A stretch of 64,000 nucleotides of DNA from SAR92 clade bacterium H231 (GCA_025153775.1 JAOALC010000001.1:62001-126000), one strand, 5' to 3'. Shown: positions 1 through 9,799, numbered from the stretch's first letter. A program made the numbers and translations. Notes: generated from the letters alone by a model not told the origin.

Positions 1-1
1 A

Positions 2-2536
2 ATCGCAGATGATCAGTTTGTCTTTATCGAGGCCAATGCTCGGCTACAGGTGGAGCATACAGTGACCGAGGAAGTTACAGGTTTTGATCTGGTGCGCGGT
101 CAGATCCAGATTGCCCTGGGGTCTTCGCTGGCCGAGCTTGGTCTGGATGCCAAGGCATCGCTGAGCATATCCGGGTTTGCCATACAGGCTAGGGTCAATT
201 TAGAAACCATCAATAGCGATGGCACTGTTATGCCAGGCTCTGGCATCTTAGCCAGATATGAACCGCCCAACGGTCCTGGTGTGCGGACTGATGGCTTTGG
301 CTATGTAGGTTACAATACCAGCACCGCGTTTGATTCGCTGCTGGCGAAAGTGATTGTCCATGAACGCTCAGCGCAGTTTGAAGATGCCGCTAGAAAAACT
401 ATCAGAGCACTCTCTGAATTTCATCTAGAGGGGGTCAGAAATAATATTTCCTTCCTTAAAAATATTATCTCCCACCGCGACTTTATCGAAGGTGCTGTTC
501 ACACTCGCTGGGTTGAGGAGCAGATCGATCAGTTAACCACCGACTGGCAGGGTCCAGACCTCTTTGTGGCCTCAGCGCCCACAGACAAGGCCAATGATGG
601 TATTGTCGGTACAGCTGTAAACACCAATGACCCTCTGGCCCTGTTCACCCATAAAAATGCATCGGTACAGGCGACAGCAAATGAGCCCCAGAGTATTGAT
701 ACACCCGATGGCCTGCAGGCGGTCTGCTCACCCATTCAGGGCACTATCGTTGCTATTGAGGCTGGGGTCGGTGAGCAGGTCAGAGCTGGTGATGCAGTGG
801 TAGTAGTCGAAGCGATGAAAATGGAGCATGTGATTGTCGCTGAGTGCGATGCGGTTGTTCGCCAAGTGACTATGGAAGTGGGCCATGTTGTTCGGGAAGG
901 GTATCCAATTTTATTCCTTGAAGAAGCGGAAGTAGCAGAGAGAGACGAGATTTATAAAGAGCAGTTAGATCTGAATTATATTCGCCCCGACTTACAGGAA
1001 AACTTTGATCGCCATGCCTATACGCTGGACGAACAGAGACCTGAGGCAGTGGCAAAAAGAAGGGCGCGCGGTGGTCGTATGGCTCGGGAAAATATTGCCG
1101 AATTAGTCGATCAGGACTCCTTTAAAGAGTACTGGCCCCTAGTGGTTGCGCGCCAGCATCAGCGCCATGATATGGAGACATTGCGCAAGCGCACCCCGGC
1201 GGACGGATTGATCGGTGGAACCGCTACCATTAACGCAGATCTGTTCGGCGATGAGGCCTCCTCGGCCATGGTGGTGCATTACGATTACACAGTGCTGGCA
1301 GGGACTCAGGGCGGCAGAAACCACTACAAACAAGATCGACTATTTGAACTTGCCTTAAGATTTCGTATGCCTTTGGTACTGTTCAGTGAGGGTGGCGGCG
1401 GACGTCCGGGAGACGACGATTTAGGTCCCGGTGTCTCCTTCGATACCCATACATTTACGCAGTTTGCCAAGCTATCTGGTGCGGTCCCCATGATTGGCGT
1501 CAACCATGGGCGCTGCTTCGCAGGCAATACCGTATTGCTGGCCTGTTGTGATGTCATTATAGCGACCAAAGATTCCACCATAGGTATGGGTGGCCCGGCA
1601 ATGATCGAGGGCGGTGGTTTGGGTGTCTACACACCCGAAGAGGTGGGCCCCATGTCATTCCAGGTGCCCAATGGAGTGGTTGATATTCTGGTTGATGACG
1701 AAGCTGAAGCGGTATCGGTGGCGAAGAAATATCTGTCCTACTTTCAGGGAACTATTGATCGTTGGGAAGCACCAGATCAGCTGAGTTTGCGTCATGTTAT
1801 CCCTGAAAATCGACTGCGGCTCTACGACATGCGAGAGGTTATCGAGACGCTGGCAGATGTCGATTCGGTGTTAGAAGTTAGAGAAAAATTTGGTATTGGA
1901 GTTATCACTGCATTAATCCGCATCGAGGGTAAACCCATGGGAGTGATCGCCAATAATCCCCACCATCTCTCCGGTGCTATTGATTCTGACGGTGCGGACA
2001 AAGGTGCCAGATTCCTGAAATTATGTGATGCTTTTGATATTCCCATTCTCAGCTTGATGGACTGTCCCGGACTAATGGTTGGGCCGCAGGTTGAGGCTAC
2101 TGCACTTGTTCGTCATTCCGCGAGAATGTTTAATACAGGGGCAAATATAACCACACCAATGTTTGGCGTGGTTGTGCGCAAAGCCTATGGTCTGGGCATT
2201 CAGGCTATGTGTGGCGGCAGCTCATCCCTTGGCCTGCTGACCGTTGCATGGCCTACGGCAGAATTTGCGGCAATGAATATTGAGGGCAGCGTCAAGCTGG
2301 GTTTTCGCAATGAGTTGATGGCCATCGAGGACCCCGAGGAGAGAAACAGAGTATTTAATGACAAAGTAGAAGAGCAGTACGAGCGGGCCAAGGCAGTGAA
2401 TGCCGCAGTGGGTGGTGGGCTTGACGACGTTATTGATCCAGCGGAGACAAGATCATGGATCGCCGAGGGTTTAAAAAGATTGCCTCCGGTACCATTGCGA
2501 ACCGATAAAAAACACGCTTTTATAGATACTTGGTAG
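2..2536 (+). CDS. Single-chain acyl-CoA carboxylase (3' part): biotin carboxylase end, biotinyl domain, carboxyltransferase
   Basis: The reading frame is open from the left edge, so the 5' end of the gene lies outside; 844 residues are present. The first ~170 residues are the end of a biotin carboxylase domain (FIEANARLQVEHTVTEE matches the ATP-grasp end motif). A biotinyl domain follows at about residues 235-310 with the motif EAMKMEH; the biotin-accepting lysine is residue 273 of this fragment (bases 818-820). The rest is a carboxyltransferase of the PccB/AccD5 type with two crotonase-like halves. Such fusions carboxylate acetyl-, propionyl- or longer acyl-CoA at the expense of ATP and bicarbonate in the cytoplasm. 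Having all three activities in one chain resembles the long-chain acyl-CoA carboxylases rather than the usual split AccBC/PccB enzymes. The substrate cannot be told from sequence. It ends 80 bases before selA. Confidence 0.9.
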   Translation: MADDQFVFIEANARLQVEHTVTEEVTGFDLVRGQIQIALGSSLAELGLDAKASLSISGFAIQARVNLETINSDGTVMPGSGILARYEPPNGPGVRTDGFGYVGYNTSTAFDSLLAKVIVHERSAQFEDAARKTIRALSEFHLEGVRNNISFLKNIISHRDFIEGAVHTRWVEEQIDQLTTDWQGPDLFVASAPTDKANDGIVGTAVNTNDPLALFTHKNASVQATANEPQSIDTPDGLQAVCSPIQGTIVAIEAGVGEQVRAGDAVVVVEAMKMEHVIVAECDAVVRQVTMEVGHVVREGYPILFLEEAEVAERDEIYKEQLDLNYIRPDLQENFDRHAYTLDEQRPEAVAKRRARGGRMARENIAELVDQDSFKEYWPLVVARQHQRHDMETLRKRTPADGLIGGTATINADLFGDEASSAMVVHYDYTVLAGTQGGRNHYKQDRLFELALRFRMPLVLFSEGGGGRPGDDDLGPGVSFDTHTFTQFAKLSGAVPMIGVNHGRCFAGNTVLLACCDVIIATKDSTIGMGGPAMIEGGGLGVYTPEEVGPMSFQVPNGVVDILVDDEAEAVSVAKKYLSYFQGTIDRWEAPDQLSLRHVIPENRLRLYDMREVIETLADVDSVLEVREKFGIGVITALIRIEGKPMGVIANNPHHLSGAIDSDGADKGARFLKLCDAFDIPILSLMDCPGLMVGPQVEATALVRHSARMFNTGANITTPMFGVVVRKAYGLGIQAMCGGSSSLGLLTVAWPTAEFAAMNIEGSVKLGFRNELMAIEDPEERNRVFNDKVEEQYERAKAVNAAVGGGLDDVIDPAETRSWIAEGLKRLPPVPLRTDKKHAFIDTW

Positions 2537-2616
2537 CAAAATTAACGGTTTACGAGACCTTCCCTTTAAACTAAGTTTGTTGGTCTCAATAGTAAAATAT
2601 TTGATAAGAAGGCGGC

Positions 2617-4032
2617 ATGGATATACCGAAACGCCATTCCACAGATAAGACGGATATTCGACGCAGGTTACCCTCTGTCGATGCTGTCTTACAGGCATCT
2701 GACTCTCTTTTACAGCATTGGGGTAACAGTAGAGTCGGTATGGCTATTCGTGCCGAACTTGCGGGGCGTCGGGAGTATCTTGTCGCAGAGATTGATTTAG
2801 ATGTCAGTGTTGAATCTATTGTTGAGTCTGTGCGAAGCAAGCTAGCGGCAGCGGACGATTCGAGTCTAAAGCCAGTGATCAATCTTACTGGTACTGTCTT
2901 GCACACCAATCTAGGCCGAGCGGTACTTCCTCAGCAGGCAATCGACGCTATGGCCCAGGTGGCAGCGATGCCTACTAATCTGGAGTATGACCTCGCCAGC
3001 GGCGACCGTGGTGAGCGCGATGACCATGTTGAAGCATTGATCTGTGAGTTGATTGGCACCGAGGCTGCCACTGTAGTCAACAATAATGCTGCCGCACTTT
3101 TACTGGTATTAAATACCCTCGCCGAGAATGCCGAAATACCCGTATCCCGCGGTGAGTTGGTTGAGATCGGCGGTTCATTTCGAGTCCCGGATATTATGCA
3201 GCGATCAGGCTGTTCCTTAGTGGAAGTGGGCACCACTAATCGAACGCATCTCAAAGACTACAAACAGGCTATAAATACTCGGACAGCGCTGTTGATGAAG
3301 GTGCACACTAGCAACTATTCGGTCGAGGGATTTACCGCAGCGGTTGATGAGAGTGAATTGGCTGCGCTGGCCAAAGAACAGGGTTTGCCTTTTGTGGTCG
3401 ATCTGGGCAGCGGAAATTTAATTGATTTTACGGCCTATGGGCTCCCCCATGAACCTGTGACGGGCAGTGCCATCGAGCATGGCGCCGATGTGGTTACCTT
3501 TAGTGGTGACAAGTTATTGGGTGGCCCTCAATGTGGCATTATCGCAGGGCGTAAGGACCTTATAGATCGGATTCGCAGTAACCCACTAAAACGCGCGCTG
3601 CGCCTGGATAAAATTACCCTCGCTGCACTGTCTGAGGTGCTTAAGCTTTATCGTCACCCAGAGAAGTTAGCTGAAGAACTGCCAACCTTGCGCTACCTGA
3701 CCCGAGATCCCAGTGATATTGAAAAACAGGCGCTGTTGCTTGCACCCGCGCTGGCAGAAAATTTGCCCAGTGCTTATACCGTGACACCTCAGGTCTGCCT
3801 AAGTCAGATCGGCAGTGGCGCTCTGCCTGTGCAGAATATTCCTAGTTTTGGCCTGGCTATTACTGCCTCTAGCGATGCGCAGCTACGAGTCCTATCCGAT
3901 GCGTTTCGGCAGTTACCCTGTCCAGTGGTGGGTCGTATTAATGATAAGAAATTACTACTCGATCTACGTTGCCTTGATTGTGATACTCAGTTTGTTGAAC
4001 AGAGCGGTAAATTAAAAGAGCTACTCGCGTGA
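2617..4032 (+). CDS. selA: L-seryl-tRNA(Sec) selenium transferase
   Basis: This 471-residue, PLP-dependent cytoplasmic enzyme converts seryl-tRNA(Sec) to selenocysteinyl-tRNA(Sec) using selenophosphate. The N-terminal SelA domain is followed by the aminotransferase-fold core. The PLP lysine is K299 in FSGDKLLGGPQCG, close to K295 of the E. coli protein, and length is normal for the family. The ATG at 2617 is preceded by AGAAGG about 8 bases upstream. The stop codon overlaps the GTG of selB, so the two are almost certainly cotranscribed and translationally coupled, and tRNA-Sec follows directly. The selenophosphate synthetase gene selD is not in the window. Confidence 0.96.
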   Translation: MDIPKRHSTDKTDIRRRLPSVDAVLQASDSLLQHWGNSRVGMAIRAELAGRREYLVAEIDLDVSVESIVESVRSKLAAADDSSLKPVINLTGTVLHTNLGRAVLPQQAIDAMAQVAAMPTNLEYDLASGDRGERDDHVEALICELIGTEAATVVNNNAAALLLVLNTLAENAEIPVSRGELVEIGGSFRVPDIMQRSGCSLVEVGTTNRTHLKDYKQAINTRTALLMKVHTSNYSVEGFTAAVDESELAALAKEQGLPFVVDLGSGNLIDFTAYGLPHEPVTGSAIEHGADVVTFSGDKLLGGPQCGIIAGRKDLIDRIRSNPLKRALRLDKITLAALSEVLKLYRHPEKLAEELPTLRYLTRDPSDIEKQALLLAPALAENLPSAYTVTPQVCLSQIGSGALPVQNIPSFGLAITASSDAQLRVLSDAFRQLPCPVVGRINDKKLLLDLRCLDCDTQFVEQSGKLKELLA

Positions 4033-5960
4033 TAGTGGCTACAGCTGGTCATGTTGATCATGGCAAGACCTCTGTTGTAAAACACCTCTCCGGTGTCGAT
4101 ACCGATAGCCTCGAGGAAGAGAAGCGACGCGGGCTGACGATCAATTTGGGTTATGCCTATCTGCATGCAAATACTGATACCAGAGTTGGCCTTATTGATG
4201 TCCCGGGCCATAGCCGCTTTATCAATACTATGATTGCTGGGGTCAGCGGTATTGATCTGGCACTGATAGTGGTGGCCGCCGATGAGGGTCCAATGCCACA
4301 AACCATGGAGCACTTAGAGGTGCTGAGGCTATTGGGCATTGGCCAGTATGCAATTGTTATTACCCATATCGACAGGGTGAAAAGTCCTCGGGTAGAAGAG
4401 GTCACTGAAGTACTGCAGTCTGTAATGGGCATGCAATGGCCGGTTTTCGAGGTCAACAATATAGATGGCGCTGGAGTCGATGATTTAAAACGCTATCTAT
4501 TAAAGATGGCGGAAGAGCAGGGTGCTAAATCTCGAGAGGGATATTTCCGCTTATCGATTGACCGTAGTTTTTTACTTAATGGCATTGGACTTGTGGCCAC
4601 TGGTACGGCTATTTCAGGTTCAGTCTCAGAGGGTGATAAATTATTTTTGCTGCCTGGAAATCGAGAAGTCAGGGTGCGAGCAATACATTCTCAGAATCAA
4701 AAATCTGCAACAGGTCAGGCTGGTCAGCGCTGTGCGCTGCAGCTCGCAGGTATTGAGAGGAGTCAGATAAACCGGGGTGACTGGCTCCATGCCAGTGCTC
4801 AAACTCAGGTCTCCAATCGACTCGATGTCAGGCTCGAAATGTCTGATCGGCTGTCCTTCAAGGTTAAACATCTCTGTCCAGTAAAACTCTACATTGGCGC
4901 CAAATTGCAACCAGCTAAGCTGTATTTTCTGGAGCGACAAACCGATGGCAATCAGTTGGAGGCAGGTAGCCGCGAACTGGTGCGGCTTATTGTCGATAGC
5001 CCAATTAGCTGCTGTCGAGGCGATAGATTTATCCTGCGCGATAGCAGTGAATCGATCACATTGGGGGGTGGCGTAGTGCTGGATCCCTATGCTGACTACA
5101 ATCCAAAGTTAAGCGAAAAGGGCAAGAATTATTTACTGGCCATGGAATTGCCAACCCCGCAGGAAACTCTACAAAAGCTACTTATCGACCAGCAGCAAAC
5201 GGTGAATCTCAGTCAGTTTAAACAGGCTTGTAATTTGCAGGACGCAGATTTGGCCGCAGTGCTGCAACAAGCTGATCTACTCCATAAAACCAAAGCATTT
5301 TCTCTTCAGGGGCAGGAGTATTTGGTCGCTAATCAATACTGGGAAAGCGCTGAAAAAGTTATTGTCGGCGCTGTTCAGGGCTGGCATAAAGAAAATCCTA
5401 GTGCCGAGGGGATTCAGTCAGGCGCGCTATTAGCGGAATTATTACCAGTTACAGACAAGGGTCTGTACTGGCGCGTACTTGATAACCTAGTGGAACAAAA
5501 TGTGTTAAGTTGGGCCAATGGCTGTATCAGCCTAAAAGGCTTTAGATCTCAGCGCTCTGCTGAAGAGAGACAGCACTGGCAACTTATCGAACAGGCCCTG
5601 AGCCAGTACAGTCACCAAATACCCACTCTGGCGGATTTGCAAAATGACCTGCAACTCGATGGTAAAACCGTCGAGGGAGTTTTGCAGCGGGCCGTTGTCG
5701 AGGGGCGAGTCTTCAGGTTAGGTGCAAAGCGTTTTGTGCTATTCCAACAGCTCAGCCGATTTTCTCAGGGAGTGAACCAACTTGCCATTGCCAAGCCTAG
5801 ATTTTCTGTTGTAGATATTAAAAACCATCTGCAGCTGGGGCGTAATTCATCTGTTGAACTGCTGGAGTACTTTGATCTTATAGGCTTCACCAGACGTCAT
5901 GGGCAGAGTCGAGCAGTGCTAGATAAAACACTACCCGACAGGATTCTCACAATGAAATAA
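4029..5960 (+). CDS. selB: Selenocysteine-specific translation elongation factor
   Basis: SelB (643 residues) is the GTPase that carries Sec-tRNA(Sec) to UGA codons marked by a SECIS hairpin. The P-loop GHVDHGKTS begins near residue 7, the G3 motif DVPGHSRF lies near residue 57, and the guanine-recognition stretch reads THID instead of the NKxD of many GTPases. Beta-barrel domains and a C-terminal run of winged-helix domains, which bind SECIS RNA, account for the rest, and the length fits full-length bacterial SelB. The start is a GTG overlapping the selA stop (GTGA). The stop codon lies 5 bases before tRNA-Sec, so selA, selB and the tRNA form one compact unit. Confidence 0.95.
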   Translation: MIVATAGHVDHGKTSVVKHLSGVDTDSLEEEKRRGLTINLGYAYLHANTDTRVGLIDVPGHSRFINTMIAGVSGIDLALIVVAADEGPMPQTMEHLEVLRLLGIGQYAIVITHIDRVKSPRVEEVTEVLQSVMGMQWPVFEVNNIDGAGVDDLKRYLLKMAEEQGAKSREGYFRLSIDRSFLLNGIGLVATGTAISGSVSEGDKLFLLPGNREVRVRAIHSQNQKSATGQAGQRCALQLAGIERSQINRGDWLHASAQTQVSNRLDVRLEMSDRLSFKVKHLCPVKLYIGAKLQPAKLYFLERQTDGNQLEAGSRELVRLIVDSPISCCRGDRFILRDSSESITLGGGVVLDPYADYNPKLSEKGKNYLLAMELPTPQETLQKLLIDQQQTVNLSQFKQACNLQDADLAAVLQQADLLHKTKAFSLQGQEYLVANQYWESAEKVIVGAVQGWHKENPSAEGIQSGALLAELLPVTDKGLYWRVLDNLVEQNVLSWANGCISLKGFRSQRSAEERQHWQLIEQALSQYSHQIPTLADLQNDLQLDGKTVEGVLQRAVVEGRVFRLGAKRFVLFQQLSRFSQGVNQLAIAKPRFSVVDIKNHLQLGRNSSVELLEYFDLIGFTRRHGQSRAVLDKTLPDRILTMK

Positions 5961-5965
5961 GACTT

Positions 5966-6059
5966 GGAAGAGCGACGCCCCCGGTGGGGTGCCTGGTCTT
6001 CAAAACCAGTGAGGTGCCATTGAGGTGCCTGGTGGGTTCGACTCCTACCTCTTCCGCCA
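5966..6059 (+). tRNA. selC: tRNA-Sec (anticodon UCA)
   Basis: The sequence aligns almost base for base with E. coli selC: acceptor strand GGAAGAG pairing with CTCTTCC, a long D-arm with CCGGTGGGG, anticodon stem CTGGT/ACCAG around loop CTTCAAA (anticodon TCA at 6000-6002), a long variable arm and GGTTCGACTCC in the T-arm. An encoded GCCA end follows at 6056-6059. It reads UGA as selenocysteine with SelA and SelB. Lying 5 bases after selB, it is probably processed from the selAB transcript. Confidence 0.95.
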
Positions 6060-6109
6060 CTAATCGCATTTGTATAAAGCTATAAAAATTGAAAGGGTGA
6101 GTAATAAGA

Positions 6110-7081
6110 ATGAATATAGAATTAGTCGATACTGAGTTAGCGGAGTCTCTCAAATCATTCCCCGACTTAGATATCTGGACAGATCTGGTAAAAACAAGGG
6201 AGATGGGTGCCCAGATGCGCGCCAAGATGATCGGCAATCTACCGCCAATAGAGGCCGTTGAGTCCGAGGACTATTGGCTTCAGCAGGCCGATGGCCCGGA
6301 GGTTTGGGTGCGCGCTTATAGGCCTAAAAGTCAGGTAGAGCCATTACCCGCACTCCTTTGGATTCATGGGGGAGGCTACTGTCTGGGGTCCATGGAAGCC
6401 GATGACCATATGGTTCGTCAAATGGTCCGTGAAGTCGGCTTCGTGGTTATTTCTGTGGACTATCGGTTAGCTCCAGAGCATCCTTTTCCAGCGGCTTTAA
6501 ATGACGCCACTGCTGCTCTGCAATGGCTGGCAGATAATACAGATACGCTAGCTGTCGATCCGGCGCGTATTGCCATTGGCGGTATCAGTGCCGGTGCTGG
6601 GTTGGCGGCTGGTCTGGCGTTGCATACTAGAGATAAAACGGATATACAGCTGGCTTTCCAATTTCTGCTCTGTCCGATGATCGATGACCGCTGTGTTACA
6701 GCCTCGAGCCATATGATTACCGACAAGCGAGTGTGGAACCGGGATTCTAATCTGATTGCCTGGAAACATTATTTGCATAGGGATAAAACGCCTGAGCAAG
6801 AGCTCTATAAAGACGTATCCGAATATGCTGCTGCCAGTCGCGCAACCAACCTCTCTGGCCTGCCATCGGCCTATATTGCGGTGGGCTCAGTGGATGCCTT
6901 TGTAGATGAAAATCGGGACTACGCTCAGCGTCTTCAGGCGGCTGGAGTGAGTACTCAGTTTGAAGTGTTTGAGGGAGGCTTTCATGGATTTGAATTTATT
7001 GCCCCTGGCGCTGGATTATCTAAAGACGCTCGAGAAAGTCATTATGGTGCCCTGAGAATTGCGCTGTTTGATCTGGACTGA
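6110..7081 (+). CDS. Alpha/beta hydrolase of the hormone-sensitive-lipase (HSL) family
   Basis: The protein is a 323-residue cytoplasmic-type esterase. The oxyanion-hole motif HGGG is at residues 86-89. The nucleophile elbow is G-I-S-A-G with Ser160, a variant of the usual GDSAG. Asp262 (SVDAFVDEN) and His292 (GFHGF) complete the triad. These features place it in lipase family IV, which hydrolyses short-chain acyl or carboxylic esters; the substrate is unknown. The ATG is preceded by AAAGGGTGAG. It stands alone between tRNA-Sec and a bidirectional terminator, so it may be cotranscribed from the sel unit or have its own promoter in the 50-base gap. Confidence 0.88.
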   Translation: MNIELVDTELAESLKSFPDLDIWTDLVKTREMGAQMRAKMIGNLPPIEAVESEDYWLQQADGPEVWVRAYRPKSQVEPLPALLWIHGGGYCLGSMEADDHMVRQMVREVGFVVISVDYRLAPEHPFPAALNDATAALQWLADNTDTLAVDPARIAIGGISAGAGLAAGLALHTRDKTDIQLAFQFLLCPMIDDRCVTASSHMITDKRVWNRDSNLIAWKHYLHRDKTPEQELYKDVSEYAAASRATNLSGLPSAYIAVGSVDAFVDENRDYAQRLQAAGVSTQFEVFEGGFHGFEFIAPGAGLSKDARESHYGALRIALFDLD

Positions 7082-7140
7082 TATAACGACTGAAAAAATA
7101 ACCTATTGCTTAGTCGCCATATACACAGCATTAAGGCAAA

Positions 7141-7172
7141 AAAAACCGCGGCTTGGGCCGCGGTTTTTCGTT
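7141..7172. terminator. Bidirectional rho-independent terminator
   Basis: Perfect 12-base inverted repeat AAAAACCGCGGC / GCCGCGGTTTTT with a 4-base TTGG loop, T-rich on both sides. It separates the convergent esterase gene (+) and the TonB receptor gene (-) and can end both transcripts. Confidence 0.85.
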
Positions 7173-7190
7173 TTACGACTAATACATTGC

Positions 7191-9653
7191 TTAGAAATTC
7201 ATGCGAGCCGTAAGCTGAACAGTTCGCGGTGGGTCAATCATCTTGAAATAAGAGCCATTGAATCCCTGAGGTCCCAGTGGAATGTCGTTACCCCACATAA
7301 AGGTATCTTCGCTAGTCAGATTTTTACCAATTACAGCGATCTGCCACTGATCGCCAGCAGCAATAGCGATGCGGGCGTTAAGCTTGCCGAAGCTGTGTTG
7401 GATCAGGTTCTCATCCAGGTCAGCGGAGACTATAACATCGTCGCTCCAGTTATAGTCTAAGCTTGCACTCAGGCGTAGGCCTGAAGACAGCTGAGTCCCA
7501 TAGTTGATGCCGACGTTTGCCGTGTACTCAGGAGCAAACTGCAGCGGCTGGCCGCTCAGGTCTTGAGTACATCCGCGACCTGCCACCAGCGTTTGCGCCA
7601 GATTACAACCAGCGCCTGGGAATGACTTGTAAGTCGCATCCAGATAAGCAAAGGCACCATTTAGGGTGATCTCTTCTGTCAAGCGGAACAGCACATCAGT
7701 CTCAATACCCTGCACTTCAGACTCAGCTGCGTTACCCACTACAAAGCCTGCGTTGCCATCAAAAGTAGACACCTGAACATCTTCATAGGTGCTCATATAT
7801 GCAGCGATATTAAGTCGACCACGACCATCCGCGAGATCAATTTTGGCGCCAAGTTCTACCGTTTCAACTGACTCATCTTCGAAATCTGCAAGATCATCGG
7901 TAATTCCAGCAACAGTTTCGACTTCACGGCCCAGGCCGTTGTCTTCGTCAAAGCCACCTGCTTTATAGCCGTTGCCGATTTCCAAATAGACCATGGCATC
8001 ATTATTCATATCCCACTGGAAATTAACATGGCCAGTGATATGGTCTTCTTCGCGCTGACGCGTGTAGCTATGAGCCGCGGCCAGATTTAAAGCGTTTTTA
8101 TACACTAAATTTAAGGCAGGAAGTGGCATTCTCGGAGTGTCTGTAACCTGATCTGCATATCCATTAGCCTGCAGCCAGTCGTTTAGATATCCAATTGTGG
8201 CACTTTTGGACATTTCTTTTTCGTCCTCCGAGTAACGCAAACCAGCGGTAATGCGGAAACTTTCGCTGACATGGAAAGTACCTTCGGCAAACACCGACCA
8301 GCTATCGGCATCCTGTTGGAAGGAATTCATGGCTGTGGCATCCAAAATGCCGTTGTGCGTAGCAGGGCTCAAATTGCCACCCAAAACTGCGGCTGCAAAA
8401 CTTGCGCCACCCAGATTCGGGTTTGGTGCGTTAAGCCGGCCAAATATACCACCCTGTACCGGCGCTACTGCGGATAGATCGACGTGGCTATAACGTTCGT
8501 TTGACAGCTCTTCGTTTTGATAAAAGGCACCAGTGAGATACTCGAACTTATCGTCGCTTGGCGAGCTAATAATAAACTCGGCACTAAGTTGCTCATGCTT
8601 TTCGTTGCGGCCACGATTAATAAGCTTCAGAGGACTGAAGTCTGAGTCCAGGCTGTTGTTAAACTCGTAGTCCGTGTACCCCATAACAGCTTTTATGCCG
8701 TGCTCACCAACGGCGCCATCAAACGTAACCTGAAAGATATTTGACTCATTGTCATCGTATATCGGCATATCGCGAACATTTTGGGTATAGCTTGTGTAGC
8801 CAAAGCCAGCTTCAAAATTGGTCGCGCCGAAAGGAGTGCCGTAGAGTGCAGCCGCTCCACCAGTCGCCAGGCTAGTGTCAGTCTGAGCAGTCAGTGCTTG
8901 GCGACCAATAACATCCATAAAGCCATGTTCAGCTTTTATTGTGGCAGTCCAATTTTCGTTGACATCAATGGCCAGCGTTGCTCGAGCATAGACGCTGTCT
9001 TTTTGTGGGCCATCTTCGCCATCGGCAGCGAGGTTGTTCACATAGCCCTTGTCTTCATAGGAACGCACAGCCAGACGGCCGCGAACTGAATTACTCAATG
9101 GGCCCGAGACCATAGCAGTTATCGTCTGTGCTTCTAGTTCACTGGTGTATCCTGCGCTAACGTAGCCTTGGAGCTCTTCGGTTGGCTGTGCAGTGGAGAT
9201 ATTAAGTGCTCCAGCAATGGTGTTTTTGCCGAACAGTGTCGATTGTGGGCCCTTAAGAACCTCGACACGCTCTAGATCAAGGAACTGACCTCTAGCACTG
9301 CGGCCACGACCAAAGTAAACACCATCTACAAAAGTGCCAACTGATTGTTCAAAACCATAGTTAACCCCTGAGCCAATACCGCGGATAAATATCTGGGTAC
9401 CAGTAGAGGCTTCGCCCATATGGACGTTAGGAATATATCTGCTTAGATCTTCCATCGAATTGATCGATTTATTCTCTATTTGCTGCCCATCGATGACCGA
9501 AATAGCGATGGGAACTTCTTGCAATCCCTCTGCGCGCTTGGTCGCGGTGACGATGATCTCCTCAAGTGTTAAATCTTGCGCCAGAGTCGGTGCACTTAAA
9601 GCCATGGTCAGCGTTGCCGCTGTAGTCCTTAAAAGCCTAGTTGAGTTTTTCAT
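7191..9653 (-). CDS. TonB-dependent outer-membrane receptor (catabolic island, receptor 1)
   Basis: This 820-residue precursor has a signal peptide ending near ALSAPTLAQ. A TonB-box/plug start follows (LEEIIVTATKRAEGLQEVPIAIS), then the plug segment with ERVEVLKGPQSTLFGKNTIAGA, and a 22-strand barrel ending in an aromatic residue (ARMNF). It belongs to the FecA-like/IroN-like group common in marine and sphingomonad-type catabolic clusters, where the cargo is often a hydrophobic or aromatic organic molecule rather than iron; the cargo here is unknown. The gene is divergent from an FAH-family hydrolase. The shared 276-base gap holds two copies of the TAGCC-N4-GGCTA operator, so it is probably induced with the catabolic genes. 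Confidence 0.92.
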   Translation of the reverse strand: MKNSTRLLRTTAATLTMALSAPTLAQDLTLEEIIVTATKRAEGLQEVPIAISVIDGQQIENKSINSMEDLSRYIPNVHMGEASTGTQIFIRGIGSGVNYGFEQSVGTFVDGVYFGRGRSARGQFLDLERVEVLKGPQSTLFGKNTIAGALNISTAQPTEELQGYVSAGYTSELEAQTITAMVSGPLSNSVRGRLAVRSYEDKGYVNNLAADGEDGPQKDSVYARATLAIDVNENWTATIKAEHGFMDVIGRQALTAQTDTSLATGGAAALYGTPFGATNFEAGFGYTSYTQNVRDMPIYDDNESNIFQVTFDGAVGEHGIKAVMGYTDYEFNNSLDSDFSPLKLINRGRNEKHEQLSAEFIISSPSDDKFEYLTGAFYQNEELSNERYSHVDLSAVAPVQGGIFGRLNAPNPNLGGASFAAAVLGGNLSPATHNGILDATAMNSFQQDADSWSVFAEGTFHVSESFRITAGLRYSEDEKEMSKSATIGYLNDWLQANGYADQVTDTPRMPLPALNLVYKNALNLAAAHSYTRQREEDHITGHVNFQWDMNNDAMVYLEIGNGYKAGGFDEDNGLGREVETVAGITDDLADFEDESVETVELGAKIDLADGRGRLNIAAYMSTYEDVQVSTFDGNAGFVVGNAAESEVQGIETDVLFRLTEEITLNGAFAYLDATYKSFPGAGCNLAQTLVAGRGCTQDLSGQPLQFAPEYTANVGINYGTQLSSGLRLSASLDYNWSDDVIVSADLDENLIQHSFGKLNARIAIAAGDQWQIAVIGKNLTSEDTFMWGNDIPLGPQGFNGSYFKMIDPPRTVQLTARMNF

Positions 9654-9778
9654 TGATATTCCCCTTTAAGTCAGGTGCCTCAGGGCACAGTTTGTTATGT
9701 GTACTGCAGAAACTAGATGGATATATGTAACTCTACTTATCTAATTTGCGTACCGTAACAGTTGGCTGTGGTTGCTTC

Positions 9779-9792
9779 TAGCTAATTGGCTA
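9779..9792. promoter_or_regulatory. Palindromic operator, TAGCC-N4-GGCTA type (copy 1)
   Basis: The site reads TAGCTAATTGGCTA, one mismatch from the repeated TAGCC-N4-GGCTA palindrome. It lies 126 bases upstream of the receptor 1 start codon in the gap shared with the FAH-family gene. TAGAAT, a good -10 hexamer, begins at the operator's last TA on the plus strand. No convincing -35 was found on either strand, so the direction of the promoter is unclear. Confidence 0.6.
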
Positions 9793-9799
9793 GAATGTT

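Noticed and set aside
2555-2586. GAGACC/GGTCTC hairpin before selA as terminator or riboswitch
   Set aside because: Only 6 paired bases, a long loop and no T-run or known motif.
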